DNA of 64,000 nt from Extensimonas soli (lineage in GTDB: Bacteria; Pseudomonadota; Gammaproteobacteria; Burkholderiales; Burkholderiaceae_C): the NCBI RefSeq assembly GCF_029211265.1, contig NZ_JARGEL010000013.1, forward strand, positions 1 through 64,000. The letters are read 5' to 3'. Under the pieces are notes generated by a model. It did not search any database. It saw only the letters and a list, made by a program, of their open reading frames with translations, and was not told the origin of the DNA. Position numbers and translations under genes: made by a program. Shown here in pieces: positions 29,934 to 38,975 of the stretch; the stretch's first letter is position 1, and each line of letters starts with the position of its first letter.

Positions 29934-30335
29934 AGTCCGACGCGGATGTTTGGAGCTCGTTTGTGCCGGGACCGTCGAAAAATGGGCCGAGCGCAGTGAA
30001 GGCCCGTGTGGTATCCCTGCCCTTCTGTATGCGCCGAGGAGCGCAGCGCCCGGCGGATAAAGGGCGCGCGATTGTTTGAGCGAAGCGCAGCGCAGCGAGT
30101 TTCGCGCGACCCCGCCGGGAGCGAGCACCGCAGGTTGCCCTGACCGCCGTGAGGCGGGCAGGGACGCAGACAGTAGGGGCGCCTTCTTTTGCCTACTTTT
30201 CTTGGCGAGACAAGAAAAGTAGGTGCGCCGCCGGGCGCAACTCCCGGCATCCTCCCTGGGCCCCATCACCCGTCCTGAGAAATGGGAGCCAGAACCCAAT
30301 TTTCTTGTTTTTGCGCCTCTTTTCGCTGCGCGCCT
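29934..30335. other. Non-coding repeat-like stretch with a perfect hairpin
   Basis: About 400 bp without a convincing gene between the miniature elements and panE. It has a patchwork look, with GCGCAGCGC-rich blocks. It contains a perfect 13-base stem, CCTACTTTTCTTG (30192-30204) with its complement (30211-30223), around a 6-base loop. From memory, similar GAGCGAAGCGCAGCGAG and ACTTTTCTTG hairpin DNA recurs in betaproteobacterial genomes, but I cannot verify this here. The hairpin is not followed by a T-run on either strand. Confidence 0.5.
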
Positions 30336-31265
30336 CTACCCGTTTTTCACCACACGCTTTTCGAGCAGGCGCACGAGCGTGTGCAGCAGCCGGTTCACGG
30401 GCGTGTCCACGCCCAGCGCGGCGCCGCGGCGCACGATGAAGCCGTTGAGGTGGTCGATCTCACTGCGCCGCCCGCGAGCGAGGTCTTGCGCCGTCGAAGA
30501 GGTCTGCGTGGGCATGCTCGCGGCGAGCTGGCGCACGCTGTCGTAGAGACTCTCGGGCAGCTCGACGCCGCTTGCGCGCGCCACGGCCAGGCATTCGCGC
30601 ACGATGTCGTCCATGACCTGCGCGACGGGCAAGTTGGGGCTTTGCATGATCTCGCCGTAACTGAGCTGCGTGAGCGCCGACAAGGGGTTGTAGGCGCAGT
30701 TGAGCACCAGCTTGCTCCAGAGCGCGCGCGCCACGTCGTCGGACACCTGCGTGGGGATGCCCGCGGCTTGCATGGTGGCGGCGATCTTTGCGCTGGCAGG
30801 CGAGGGCGCGAGCACCAATTCGCCGCGGCCGCGGTGCAGCACATGACCGGGCCCGGCCATTTCGGCGGCGACATAGACCACGGCGGGCAGCACGAGGTGC
30901 TGCGGCAGCAGCGCCTGCAGGCGCTCGGCGTTGTCCACGCCGTTTTGCAGGCTCAGCACGATGGCGCCGGGGCCAAGGTGCGCAGCCATCGCGCGCGCGG
31001 CGCTTTCGGTGTCGGTCGATTTGACGCAAAAAAGCACCCATCGCGCGCCTTGCACGGCGCTCGGCTCGGTGCTCGCCGCCACCGCGACGCGCTCGGTGAA
31101 CGACTGCGTCTGCAGCAGCAGACCCTGCGCTTGGATGGCCTGCACATGCGCGGGGCGGCCGATCAGCACCACTTCGTGCCTGGCGCGCGCGAGCATGCCG
31201 CCGTAGTAGCAGCCCACCGCGCCCGCGCCCATGACGGCGATTTTGGTGCGCCCAGTTTCAAGCAT
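30336..31265 (-). CDS. panE: 2-dehydropantoate 2-reductase
   Basis: NADPH-dependent ketopantoate reductase of pantothenate and CoA synthesis. The 309-residue ApbA/PanE protein has the Rossmann motif VMGAGAVGCYYGGML near residue 11, FCVKSTDT, LQNGVDN, the catalytic Lys in WSKLVLNCAYNPLSALTQL, and the EIDHLNGFIVRRG C-terminal signature. The ATG sits at the end of a dispersed repeat copy whose AGAGG lies about nine bases upstream and would serve as the Shine-Dalgarno sequence. Other ketopantoate-reductase-like enzymes exist, so the exact substrate is inferred. Confidence 0.9.
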   Translation of the reverse strand: MLETGRTKIAVMGAGAVGCYYGGMLARARHEVVLIGRPAHVQAIQAQGLLLQTQSFTERVAVAASTEPSAVQGARWVLFCVKSTDTESAARAMAAHLGPGAIVLSLQNGVDNAERLQALLPQHLVLPAVVYVAAEMAGPGHVLHRGRGELVLAPSPASAKIAATMQAAGIPTQVSDDVARALWSKLVLNCAYNPLSALTQLSYGEIMQSPNLPVAQVMDDIVRECLAVARASGVELPESLYDSVRQLAASMPTQTSSTAQDLARGRRSEIDHLNGFIVRRGAALGVDTPVNRLLHTLVRLLEKRVVKNG

Positions 31266-31325
31266 GAAAATGGCCTCTAAGGCAGGATAATCAATCGCTA
31301 TAAGCTATTAAATATATAGCTATTG
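31262..31325 (-). repeat. Dispersed AGCTGCTTG-type repeat, copy 4
   Basis: On the minus strand ATAGCTATATATTTAATAGC, then TATAGCGATTGATT, a short spacer and TTAGAGGCCATTTTC. It fills the gap between yeeE and panE. Its first TAG is the stop codon of the upstream YeeE gene on the complementary reading, TAG at 31322-31320, and its AGAGG precedes the panE ATG on the strand of that gene's own start. Confidence 0.6.
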
Positions 31326-31745
31326 CCGCGCCCGCAGCCCTTGCACCAGCGCGCCGAAAGCGATGCCCGCGAGCGCCCACAGCAGGCTCCAGTTGCCCGC
31401 GCCCAGGCCCGCGATCGCCGGCCCAGGGCACACGCCGCAAAGCCCCCAGCCTATGCCAAACAGCGCCGCGCCCACGGCGGTGTCGCGGTTCCAGGCGCTC
31501 GGGTGCGTGTGAAACTGCCCGCCCAGCAGCGGGCGCGTGAGCAGGCGCGGCGCGAGTTTGTAAGCCAGCAGCGTCACGAGCACGCCACCGCCCATCACGA
31601 GCGCCAGGCCAAAGTCTTGCAGGCGCAGAAAACTCAGCACCACCTCGGGCCGGATCATGGTGGACAGCGCGAGGCCAAAGCCGAACAGCGCGCCCGCAAG
31701 CAGCGTGGCGAGCAGGCGTGCAGGGGTCTGGGAAGTGTCGCTCAT
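31320..31745 (-). CDS. YeeE/YedE family membrane protein, second half
   Basis: A 141-residue membrane protein of the YeeE/YedE (sulphur-compound transporter) family. It has four or so hydrophobic segments, ALFGFGLALSTMIRPEVVLSFL and the conserved Cys-containing GIGWGLCGVCPGPAIAGLG. In this family cysteines are thought to pass thiosulphate or sulphide through the membrane. Its ATG overlaps the stop of the preceding YeeE gene by four bases. The two short proteins probably form the equivalent of one full-length YeeE. Confidence 0.85.
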   Translation of the reverse strand: MSDTSQTPARLLATLLAGALFGFGLALSTMIRPEVVLSFLRLQDFGLALVMGGGVLVTLLAYKLAPRLLTRPLLGGQFHTHPSAWNRDTAVGAALFGIGWGLCGVCPGPAIAGLGAGNWSLLWALAGIAFGALVQGLRARQ

Positions 31746-32215
31746 GCCAGCCACCTCGCGACCAGGTTGGCGGTGACAAAAGCCGTGGCCATGAAGGTCA
31801 GCACGGCCAGTAGCGAAGGCCACTGCAGCGAGCCCAGCCCGCAGATGCCGTGGCCAGAGGTGCAGCCGTTGCCCAGCCGCGCACCATAGCCCACGAAAAA
31901 GCCGCCCACGAGCAGTTGCCAGACAGGCACGCTGGTGCTTTGCGCCGTACCGTGCGCAAAGCCCAGCCACCACACGCACGCGCCCAGGATCAGGCCCAGC
32001 GCATACACGAGCCGCCACGCGCGCGAGCTGGTGAAGCGCTCTTGTTGGAAGAACGGCCGCCGCAGCACGTACGACCAGCTTGAGGAAAACACCGTGCTCA
32101 TGCCGCCGATCAGGCCTGTGCACACGAACAGCAGCGCCACGCCGGCGCCAATGCAAAGTCCGCCGAGCAGGTAGTGCTGCCAGCCGAGCGGGAAGAGGGT
32201 AAGGGTGGAGTTCAT
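31742..32215 (-). CDS. YeeE/YedE family membrane protein, first half
   Basis: A 157-residue membrane protein beginning MNSTLTLFPLGWQHYLLGGL, with CTGLIGGMSTVFSSSWSYV and the signature GYGARLGNGCTSGHGICGLGSL holding the family cysteines. About four to five membrane helices are apparent. It is translationally coupled to the following YeeE half by ATGA. No rhodanese or sulphur-oxidation gene is adjacent, so the transported compound is open. Confidence 0.85.
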   Translation of the reverse strand: MNSTLTLFPLGWQHYLLGGLCIGAGVALLFVCTGLIGGMSTVFSSSWSYVLRRPFFQQERFTSSRAWRLVYALGLILGACVWWLGFAHGTAQSTSVPVWQLLVGGFFVGYGARLGNGCTSGHGICGLGSLQWPSLLAVLTFMATAFVTANLVARWLA

Positions 32216-32291
32216 GGGGTGCGATTATGCGCAATGGACGTCGGAATGTGCAGCGCGCAGAGGTGTCCGCCCATGCCCGTTTTGTAGCGGC

Positions 32292-33311
32292 TCACAGAGC
32301 GATGGTTTCGGCGCGCCCGGCACGCGCGAGCGCCATCACTTCGGCTGCGGGCAGGTGCTTGAGGCGGTGGTCGCTCCAGACCTGGCGCCAGCGGCGTGCG
32401 CCGGGCAGACCGTGGCGCAGACCCAGCATGTGGCGGGCGATGGAGTACCACGGTGTGCCGTGCGCGGCGGCTTCGCGCTCCATGTAGCGCACCATGGCTT
32501 CTTCGACAGCCTCGTGCGTCAGCGTGGAGGGCGCGGCGCCGAAGTAGCGCGCGTCCCAGCTCGCGAGCCACCAGGGGTTGTGGTAGGCGGCGCGGCCCAC
32601 CATGGCGCCGTCCAGTCCCGCATCGAGCTGCGCCTGCACGGCCGCGTCGGTGTCGAGGCCGCCGTTCACGACGATCGTGAGCGCGGGAAAGTCCGCCTTG
32701 AGAGCGCGCGCGACGTCGTAGCGCAGCGGCGGAATCTCGCGGTTTTCCTTGGGCGAGAGGCCCTCGAGCCAGGCGTTGCGTGCATGCACGATGAACACCC
32801 GGCAGCCGGCCTCGGCCACGGTGCCGACGAAGTCGCGCACGAAGGCGTAGCGCTCGTCGCGGCCTATGCCTATGCGGTGCTTGACGGTGATGGGCACCGA
32901 CGCCGCGTCGGCCATGGCCTTGACGCAGTCGGCCACGAGCCGCGGCTCGTGCATCAGGCAGGCGCCGAACGCGCCGCGCTGTACGCGCTCGCTCGGGCAG
33001 CCGCAATTGAGGTTGACTTCGTCGTAGCCCCAGCGCTGCGCCAGGCGCGCGCACTGAGCGAGATCGGCGGGTTCGCTGCCGCCCAGCTGCAGCGCGATGG
33101 GGTGCTCCTCGGTAGAAAAAAGCAGATGCCGCGCCACGTCCCCGTGCAATAGCGCGCCCGTGGTCACCATTTCGGTGTAGAGCCGCGCGTGGCGGCTCAG
33201 CAGGCGGTGCAGGTAGCGGCAATGGCGGTCGGTCCAATCGAGCATGGGCGCGACGCTCAGGCGCCAGGGGCTGTAAGGCGTTGGCGGGGAAAGGGAAGTC
33301 GTTTGCAGCAC
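32292..33311 (-). CDS. dusA: tRNA-dihydrouridine(20/20a) synthase DusA
   Basis: A flavin-dependent enzyme reducing uridine 20/20a in the tRNA D-loop. The 339-residue protein has SVAPMLDWTDRHCRYLHRLLS, YTEMVTTGALLHGD, the catalytic Cys in DEVNLNCGCPSERVQ, and GLSPKENREIPPLRYD, which separates DusA from DusB and DusC. The only start giving the conserved N-terminus is a GTG at 33311-33309, without a clear Shine-Dalgarno sequence. It lies in the same direction as the SPFH and NfeD genes. Confidence 0.93.
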   Translation of the reverse strand: MLQTTSLSPPTPYSPWRLSVAPMLDWTDRHCRYLHRLLSRHARLYTEMVTTGALLHGDVARHLLFSTEEHPIALQLGGSEPADLAQCARLAQRWGYDEVNLNCGCPSERVQRGAFGACLMHEPRLVADCVKAMADAASVPITVKHRIGIGRDERYAFVRDFVGTVAEAGCRVFIVHARNAWLEGLSPKENREIPPLRYDVARALKADFPALTIVVNGGLDTDAAVQAQLDAGLDGAMVGRAAYHNPWWLASWDARYFGAAPSTLTHEAVEEAMVRYMEREAAAHGTPWYSIARHMLGLRHGLPGARRWRQVWSDHRLKHLPAAEVMALARAGRAETIAL

Positions 33312-33359
33312 AAAAGATCAAAAAGGAGCGATGGGGGAATGACCAAAAGCAGAGCGCGC

Positions 33360-34277
33360 TCAGCGCCCCGCGGCCGGCGTCTGCAGCATTTTCATGGCCG
33401 AGCCCAGCAGGGTGGCGACTTCGCTCATGTTGCTGGGCACGATCAGCGTGGTGTTCGCGTCGGCGGCGACCTTGCTGTAGGCATCCACGGCTTTTTCGGC
33501 GACCTTGAGCTGCACCGCCTGCTCGCCGCCGGGCTGGCGGATGGCCGCGGCCACGCGCGTCAGGGCCTCGGCGGTGGCTTCGGCCACGGCGAGGATGGAC
33601 GCCGCCTCGCCCTGGGCCCGATTGATCGCGGCCTGTTTTTCGCCTTCGGAGCGCGCGATGAAGGCCTCGCGCTCGCCCGTGGCGAGGTTGATCTGCTCTT
33701 GCCGCTTGCCTTCGGAGGCCGCGATCAGCGCGCGCTTTTCGCGCTCGGCGGTAATCTGCGCCTGCATGGAGCGCAGGATTTCGGCGGGCGGCGTGAGGTC
33801 TTTGATCTCGTAGCGCAGCACCTTCACGCCCCAGTTGAGCGCGGCCTCGTCGATGGCGTTGACCACCTGGGCGTTGATCATCTCGCGCTCTTCGAAGGTT
33901 TTGTCGAGCTCGAGCCTGCCGATCACGCTGCGCAGCGTGGTCTGCGCGAGCTGCGTGATCGCGACCACGTAGTTCGAGGCGCCGTAGCTCGCGCGCATGG
34001 GGTCGGTGACCTGGAAGTAGAGGATGCCGTCGACCTTGAGCTGCGTGTTGTCCTTGGTGATGCAGACCTGTTCGGGCACGTCGAGCGGGATTTCCTTCAA
34101 GCTGTGCTTGTAGGCGATTTGGTCGATGAAGGGCACGATGAAGTTGAGCCCCGGCGCGAGCGTGCCAGCGTACTTGCCCAGGCGTTCCTTGACCCAGGCG
34201 TGCTGCTGCGGCACGACCTGTACCGAGCGCGCGATGAAGATGACGGCGATGATGAAGACGACGATGGCGATTTGCAT
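33360..34277 (-). CDS. SPFH/stomatin-family membrane protein (QmcA-like)
   Basis: A 305-residue prohibitin-homology protein. It has an N-terminal membrane anchor IAIVVFIIAVIFIARSV, the SPFH domain (QVVPQQHAWVKERLGKYAGTLAPGLNFIVPF to KVLRYEIKDLTPP) and a long Ala/Glu-rich coiled coil RSMQAQITAEREKRALIAASEGKRQ. Such proteins form large membrane-bound oligomers that organise microdomains. The ATG at 34277 puts the anchor at the N-terminus; an extension to 34331 is less likely. It directly follows its usual partner nfeD. Confidence 0.92.
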   Translation of the reverse strand: MQIAIVVFIIAVIFIARSVQVVPQQHAWVKERLGKYAGTLAPGLNFIVPFIDQIAYKHSLKEIPLDVPEQVCITKDNTQLKVDGILYFQVTDPMRASYGASNYVVAITQLAQTTLRSVIGRLELDKTFEEREMINAQVVNAIDEAALNWGVKVLRYEIKDLTPPAEILRSMQAQITAEREKRALIAASEGKRQEQINLATGEREAFIARSEGEKQAAINRAQGEAASILAVAEATAEALTRVAAAIRQPGGEQAVQLKVAEKAVDAYSKVAADANTTLIVPSNMSEVATLLGSAMKMLQTPAAGR

Positions 34278-34336
34278 GGCGGGCCTCGTGGCGGGGTGGT
34301 GAAGGAACAGATCGAAGGAGGGGGCTTGCAAGGCCG

Positions 34337-34798
34337 TCAGGCGGGATCAGCAGGGTCGGCAGGATGGGCTGCATCGAGGGGCTCTACCAGCAGCCGGCTG
34401 CCCACGAGCTCGGCCACGCGGTGCGCTCCGGGGCGCGGGGTGCTGCCTGGGCGGTGCAGGGCCGTCCAGAGCGTGCCGCGGTAGCGCACGGTGGCGGTGC
34501 CGTCGGGGTTCCATTGGCTGATGGTGACGATCTCGCCCACGTCGAGGTTCACGCTGCGGTCGGCGCGTGCCGAGGGCGCGCCCGCGGGCTTTTTGCGCGC
34601 GAGGTAGCAGGCCAGCACTGCGCCCATGCCCACCGCGGCGGCGCAGAGGGTTTGCGCCAGCGTGCCCAGGCCCGCGTGCGCCGCAAGCGCGCCCGCAGCC
34701 AGGCCCAGCGCCAGCATCAGCAGGTAAAAAGTGCCGGTGAGCAACTCGGCCAGCACGGCCACGCCGGCCATCAGCCACCAGAGGGTGGGGGTTTCCAT
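34337..34798 (-). CDS. NfeD family membrane protein
   Basis: A 153-residue partner of SPFH proteins. Three membrane helices near the N-terminus (LWWLMAGVAVLAELLTGTFYLLML, GLAAGALAAHAGLG, AVGMGAVLACYLA) are followed by a small OB-fold domain (VNLDVGEIVTISQWNPDGTATVRYRGTLWTA). The C-terminus is a Pro/Ala/Asp-rich tail ending DPADPADPA. It lies 59 bp before the SPFH gene, the standard pair. Confidence 0.87.
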   Translation of the reverse strand: METPTLWWLMAGVAVLAELLTGTFYLLMLALGLAAGALAAHAGLGTLAQTLCAAAVGMGAVLACYLARKKPAGAPSARADRSVNLDVGEIVTISQWNPDGTATVRYRGTLWTALHRPGSTPRPGAHRVAELVGSRLLVEPLDAAHPADPADPA

Positions 34799-34974
34799 GG
34801 GATGGGGTGTTCAGCAATGAAGGTGCCGCTATTGTGCGGGATGGGTTGCCCGTGGCGCGCAATGACGTAACGAGGGTTCACGAAGGGCGCACGACGCAGT
34901 CATGCAGATTCCGTACACTTCGCGCCTTTCTTCAGCTGCGGGCGTCGCGGCGGTGCAAGGTACGGAGGCTGTGC

Positions 34975-37344
34975 ATGAAGTTTCGTTTTCCCATCGTCAT
35001 CATCGACGAAGACTACCGTTCCGAAAACACCTCGGGGCTGGGCATTCGCGCGCTGGCGCAGGCCATAGAGGCCGAAGGCTTCGAGGTGCTGGGCGTGACC
35101 AGCTATGGCGACCTGTCGCAGTTTGCGCAGCAGCAAAGCCGCGCCAGCGCCTTCATCCTGTCGATCGACGATGAGGAGTTCACGCCCGGGCCGGATTTGG
35201 ACCCTGCGGTGCTGAACCTGCGCAGTTTCATCGAGCAAGTGCGGCGCAAGAACGCCGACGTGCCCATCTATCTGCACGGCGAGACCAAGACCAGCCGCCA
35301 CCTGCCCAACGACATCCTGCGCGAGCTGCACGGCTTCATACACATGTTCGAGGACACGCCCGAGTTCGTCGCCAAGCACATCGTGCGCGAGGCCAGGAGT
35401 TATCTCGAGGGCATTCAGCCGCCGTTTTTCAAGGCGCTGCTCGACTACGCCGAGGACGGTTCGTATTCGTGGCACTGCCCCGGGCATTCGGGCGGCGTGG
35501 CCTTCCTCAAAAGCCCTATCGGCCAGATGTACCACCAGTTCTACGGCGAAAACATGCTGCGCGCCGACGTGTGCAACGCGGTGGAGGAGCTGGGCCAGCT
35601 GCTCGATCACAACGGCGCCATCGGCGAGAGCGAGCGCAACGCGGCGCGCATCTTCAACGCCGACCACTGCTTTTTCGTGACCAACGGCACCAGCACCTCG
35701 AACAAGATCGTCTGGCACCACACGGTGGCGCCGGGCGACGTGGTGGTGGTCGATCGCAACTGCCACAAGTCGGTGCTGCACAGCATCATCATGACGGGCG
35801 CGATCCCCGTGTTCCTCAAGCCCACGCGCAACCACTTCGGCATCATCGGGCCGATCCCGCAAAGCGAATTCGAGCCCGCGACCATAGAGGCCAAGATGCG
35901 CGCGAACCCGCTGCTGCAAGGGGTGGACGTGAAAAAAGTGCGCCCGCGCGTGCTCACGCTCACGCAGTCCACCTACGACGGCGTGCTCTACAACACCGAA
36001 ACCATCAAGTCCATGGTGGACGGCTACGTGGACAACCTGCACTTCGACGAGGCCTGGCTGCCGCACGCGGCCTTTCACCCGTTTTACGGCAGCTACCACG
36101 CCATGGGTAAAAAGCGCGCGCGCCCCAGGCATTCGGTGGTGTATTCGACGCAGTCGATCCACAAGCTGCTGGCCGGCATCAGCCAGGCGAGCCATGTGCT
36201 CGTGCAGGACTCGCAAACCATCCAGCTCGATCGGCACCTGTTCAACGAAGCCTACCTGATGCACACCAGCACCAGCCCGCAATACAGCATCATCGCGAGC
36301 TGCGACGTGGCCGCGGCGATGATGGAGCCGCCCGGCGGCACGGCGCTGGTCGAGGAGAGCATCCTCGAGGCGCTGGACTTTCGCCGCGCGATGCGCAAGG
36401 TCGAGGCCGAGTTCGGGGAGAACGACTGGTGGTTCAAGGTCTGGGGGCCGGAAATGCTCGTCGAAGAAGGCATAGGCCGCGCCGAGGACTGGATCTTTCG
36501 CCGCGATGGCCGCAGCGCTGGCGAGGGTGATGACGAATGGCATGGCTTCGGCGAACTGGCCGACGGCTTCAACATGCTCGATCCGATCAAGTCCACCATC
36601 GTCACGCCGGGCCTGAACCTGGACGGCAAGTTCGACCCCACGGGCATCCCCGCGTCCATCGTCACCAAATACCTGGCCGAGCATGGCGTGGTGGTCGAAA
36701 AAACCGGGCTCTACAGCTTTTTCATCATGTTCACCATCGGCATCACCAAGGGCCGCTGGAACACCTTGCTCACGGCGCTGCAGCAGTTCAAGGACGACTA
36801 CGAGAAAAACCAGCCCATGTGGCGCATCCTGCCCGAGTTCTGCCAGCAGCACCGGCGCTACGAGCGCATGGGCCTGCGCGACTTGTGCCAGCACGTGCAC
36901 GAGATGTACGCCAAATACGACATCGCACGCCTCACGACCGAGATGTACCTGTCGGACCTGCAGCCGGCCATGAACCCGGCCGATGCCTACGCGCATATCG
37001 CGCAGCGCAAGACCGAGCGCGTGGAGATCGACCACCTCGAAGGGCGCATCACCGTGGGCCTGCTCACGCCGTATCCGCCGGGCATTCCGCTGTTGATCCC
37101 GGGCGAGGTGTTCAACCGCAAGATCGTCGATTACCTCAAGTTTGCGCGCGAATTTGCCAAGTTGTGCCCTGGCTTCGAGACCGACATCCACGGCCTGGTC
37201 GAAGAGATCGACGCCCACGGCCACGTGCGCTTTTATGCCGACTGCGTGGCCCAGGGAAAGGCGCAGCGCCACCCCAAGCACCTCGCCACGGCCGACAACC
37301 TGGTGCAGCTGGGTGACGACGGGCCTTACGGCAGGATTCTTTGA
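34975..37344 (+). CDS. Orn/Lys/Arg PLP-dependent decarboxylase
   Basis: A 789-residue fold-type I basic amino-acid decarboxylase. An N-terminal receiver-like wing domain (FRFPIVIIDEDYRSENTSGLG to about residue 130) is followed by the PLP domain with SWHCPGHSGGVAF, TNGTSTSNKIV and the Schiff-base Lys397 in STQSIHKLLAG, then the C-terminal domain. Members make cadaverine, putrescine or agmatine and help in acid resistance; sequence alone does not settle the substrate. GGAGG lies seven bases before the ATG, which fixes the start. No antiporter gene is next to it. Confidence 0.92.
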   Translation: MKFRFPIVIIDEDYRSENTSGLGIRALAQAIEAEGFEVLGVTSYGDLSQFAQQQSRASAFILSIDDEEFTPGPDLDPAVLNLRSFIEQVRRKNADVPIYLHGETKTSRHLPNDILRELHGFIHMFEDTPEFVAKHIVREARSYLEGIQPPFFKALLDYAEDGSYSWHCPGHSGGVAFLKSPIGQMYHQFYGENMLRADVCNAVEELGQLLDHNGAIGESERNAARIFNADHCFFVTNGTSTSNKIVWHHTVAPGDVVVVDRNCHKSVLHSIIMTGAIPVFLKPTRNHFGIIGPIPQSEFEPATIEAKMRANPLLQGVDVKKVRPRVLTLTQSTYDGVLYNTETIKSMVDGYVDNLHFDEAWLPHAAFHPFYGSYHAMGKKRARPRHSVVYSTQSIHKLLAGISQASHVLVQDSQTIQLDRHLFNEAYLMHTSTSPQYSIIASCDVAAAMMEPPGGTALVEESILEALDFRRAMRKVEAEFGENDWWFKVWGPEMLVEEGIGRAEDWIFRRDGRSAGEGDDEWHGFGELADGFNMLDPIKSTIVTPGLNLDGKFDPTGIPASIVTKYLAEHGVVVEKTGLYSFFIMFTIGITKGRWNTLLTALQQFKDDYEKNQPMWRILPEFCQQHRRYERMGLRDLCQHVHEMYAKYDIARLTTEMYLSDLQPAMNPADAYAHIAQRKTERVEIDHLEGRITVGLLTPYPPGIPLLIPGEVFNRKIVDYLKFAREFAKLCPGFETDIHGLVEEIDAHGHVRFYADCVAQGKAQRHPKHLATADNLVQLGDDGPYGRIL

Positions 37345-37347
37345 TCG

Positions 37348-38061
37348 TCACCAGCCCCGGCGCTCTGCCGCGGTCTGGCCGGGCGGGCGTGGACGCAGGG
37401 CGGCGGCTATCAGGGCCGCGGTGTGTTCGCGCTCGGCGCCGAGTGCGAAGTCGCGCGCCGTGAGACTCTGCTGGTTTTTCAGCGTGGGGTCTGCGCCCTC
37501 TTGCAGCAGCAGTTGCACGATCGCGTCGCTGCCGTAGCGTGCGGCCAGCATCAGCGGCGTGCTGCCGTTGGGCGAGGCGGCATCGATGTAGGCGGAGTGT
37601 TCGAGCAGCAGCGCGACGATCTGCGCGTGTTGCGGTGTGCCGCCCGAGACCGCGTAATGCAGCGGCGCCCAGCCGGGCTGGTTCACGTCGGCGCCGCGTG
37701 CGAGCAGGGCCTGCACGGCCGGCAAGTTGCCCTTGATGGCCGCGAGCATGAGCGGCGTTTCACCGCGCGCGTTGTGCGCATTCACGTCCACCTGGGGCGA
37801 CTGCAGCAGCGCGAAAAAGACCCGGTCGGATTCGAGCTGCAGCGCCAGCAGCAGGCCCTTGTCGCCGTGCGCGTTGGGCGTGTTGGGGTCGAAGCCGCGG
37901 CGCAGCAAGTCGCTGATGGTGGTGGCGTTGTCGCGAATGATGGCCGTGAAGAAGTCATCGTACGAGCCAGCCTGCGCCCCTGTTTGCATCGAAAAAAATA
38001 GCGCCAACGGAACGACCAGAGCCGACAAACGGCGCAAAATGGTTTGTAAGCGGGCGTTCAT
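37348..38061 (-). CDS. Exported ankyrin-repeat protein
   Basis: A 237-residue protein with a signal peptide (basic [11 protein letters not shown], hydrophobic [12 protein letters not shown], cleavage after AQA near residue 31). About five ankyrin repeats follow, for example [30 protein letters not shown] and [28 protein letters not shown]. The ligand is unknown; periplasmic ankyrin proteins are common beside housekeeping genes in this group. It is 11 bp after tatD in the same direction and convergent with the decarboxylase gene, three bases away. Confidence 0.88.
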   Translation of the reverse strand: MNARLQTILRRLSALVVPLALFFSMQTGAQAGSYDDFFTAIIRDNATTISDLLRRGFDPNTPNAHGDKGLLLALQLESDRVFFALLQSPQVDVNAHNARGETPLMLAAIKGNLPAVQALLARGADVNQPGWAPLHYAVSGGTPQHAQIVALLLEHSAYIDAASPNGSTPLMLAARYGSDAIVQLLLQEGADPTLKNQQSLTARDFALGAEREHTAALIAAALRPRPPGQTAAERRGW

Positions 38062-38072
38062 GGCGGTGCGTC

Positions 38073-38891
38073 TCAAGCCGCGCCGGGGCGAAACAGCGTG
38101 TCGAAATTGCGGCCCGTGGCCTCGGCCACGGCTTCGATCGCCAGGCCCTTGACCTGCGCGATGGTTTGCGCCACCAGCGGCACGTAGGCCGGGGTGTTGG
38201 TCTTGCCGCGGTGCGGCGCGGGCGCGAGATAGGGGCTGTCGGTTTCGATCAGCATGCTCTCGAGCGGCACGTAGGCCACCACGTCGCGCAGGTCCTGCGC
38301 GTTCTTGAAGGTCACGATGCCCGAAAAAGACAGGTAGTAGCCCATATCGAGCACGGCGCGCGCCACCTGCAGCGACTCGGTGAAGCAGTGGAACACGCCG
38401 CCCGCGCCCGGGCCGGTGCTCTGGCTTGGGTTGCCTTCGCCTTCCTCGCGCAGGATGGCCAGGGTGTCGTCCGCGGCGCTGCGCGTGTGCACCACGAGCG
38501 GCTTGCCGCAGGCGCGCGCGGCGCGGATGTGGGTGCGAAAGCGCGCGCGCTGCCATTCCAGGTCGGCGATGCTGCGCCCGCCCTTGCGCTCTTGCATGCC
38601 GTAGTAGTCCAGCCCCGTCTCGCCAATCGCGAGCACGCGCGGCAGCGTGGCGCGCTGCTGCAAGTCCTGCTGCGAGGGCTCGTACACGCCCTCGTTGTCG
38701 GGGTGTACGCCCACGGTGCACCAGAAGTTGTCGTAGGCCAGGGCGAGTGCGTGCACCTCGGCGAATTCCTCGATGGTGGTGCATATGCACAGCGCGCGCG
38801 TGACCTGCGCGGCGGCCATGGCGGAGCGGATCGCGGGCAGCTGGCTTGCGAGTTCGGGGAAAGTGAGGTGGCAGTGGGAATCGGTGAACAT
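38073..38891 (-). CDS. TatD family metal-dependent deoxyribonuclease
   Basis: A 272-residue TIM-barrel hydrolase. Metal ligands are visible in [39 protein letters not shown] and [11 protein letters not shown]. TatD proteins act as 3'-5' exonucleases on damaged DNA or as D-aminoacyl hydrolases in some branches. The ATG at 38891 places the HxH motif at the N-terminus as usual. It belongs to the tmk-holB-PilZ-tatD row that is common in proteobacteria. Confidence 0.93.
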   Translation of the reverse strand: MFTDSHCHLTFPELASQLPAIRSAMAAAQVTRALCICTTIEEFAEVHALALAYDNFWCTVGVHPDNEGVYEPSQQDLQQRATLPRVLAIGETGLDYYGMQERKGGRSIADLEWQRARFRTHIRAARACGKPLVVHTRSAADDTLAILREEGEGNPSQSTGPGAGGVFHCFTESLQVARAVLDMGYYLSFSGIVTFKNAQDLRDVVAYVPLESMLIETDSPYLAPAPHRGKTNTPAYVPLVAQTIAQVKGLAIEAVAEATGRNFDTLFRPGAA

Positions 38892-38975
38892 GCAAAACGG
38901 CTGGCCGGTAAGGGCGCGGGGGAAAGAGCGGGCGAAAGGATAGGCAAAGAGGGCAGTGGCAGGCGCCGGCCGCAC

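Noticed and set aside
30149-30546. Small open frames across the hairpin stretch before panE
   Set aside because: Their translations are Arg/Pro/Ala-rich without domains, they overlap the panE 3' end, and no ribosome-binding site was seen.
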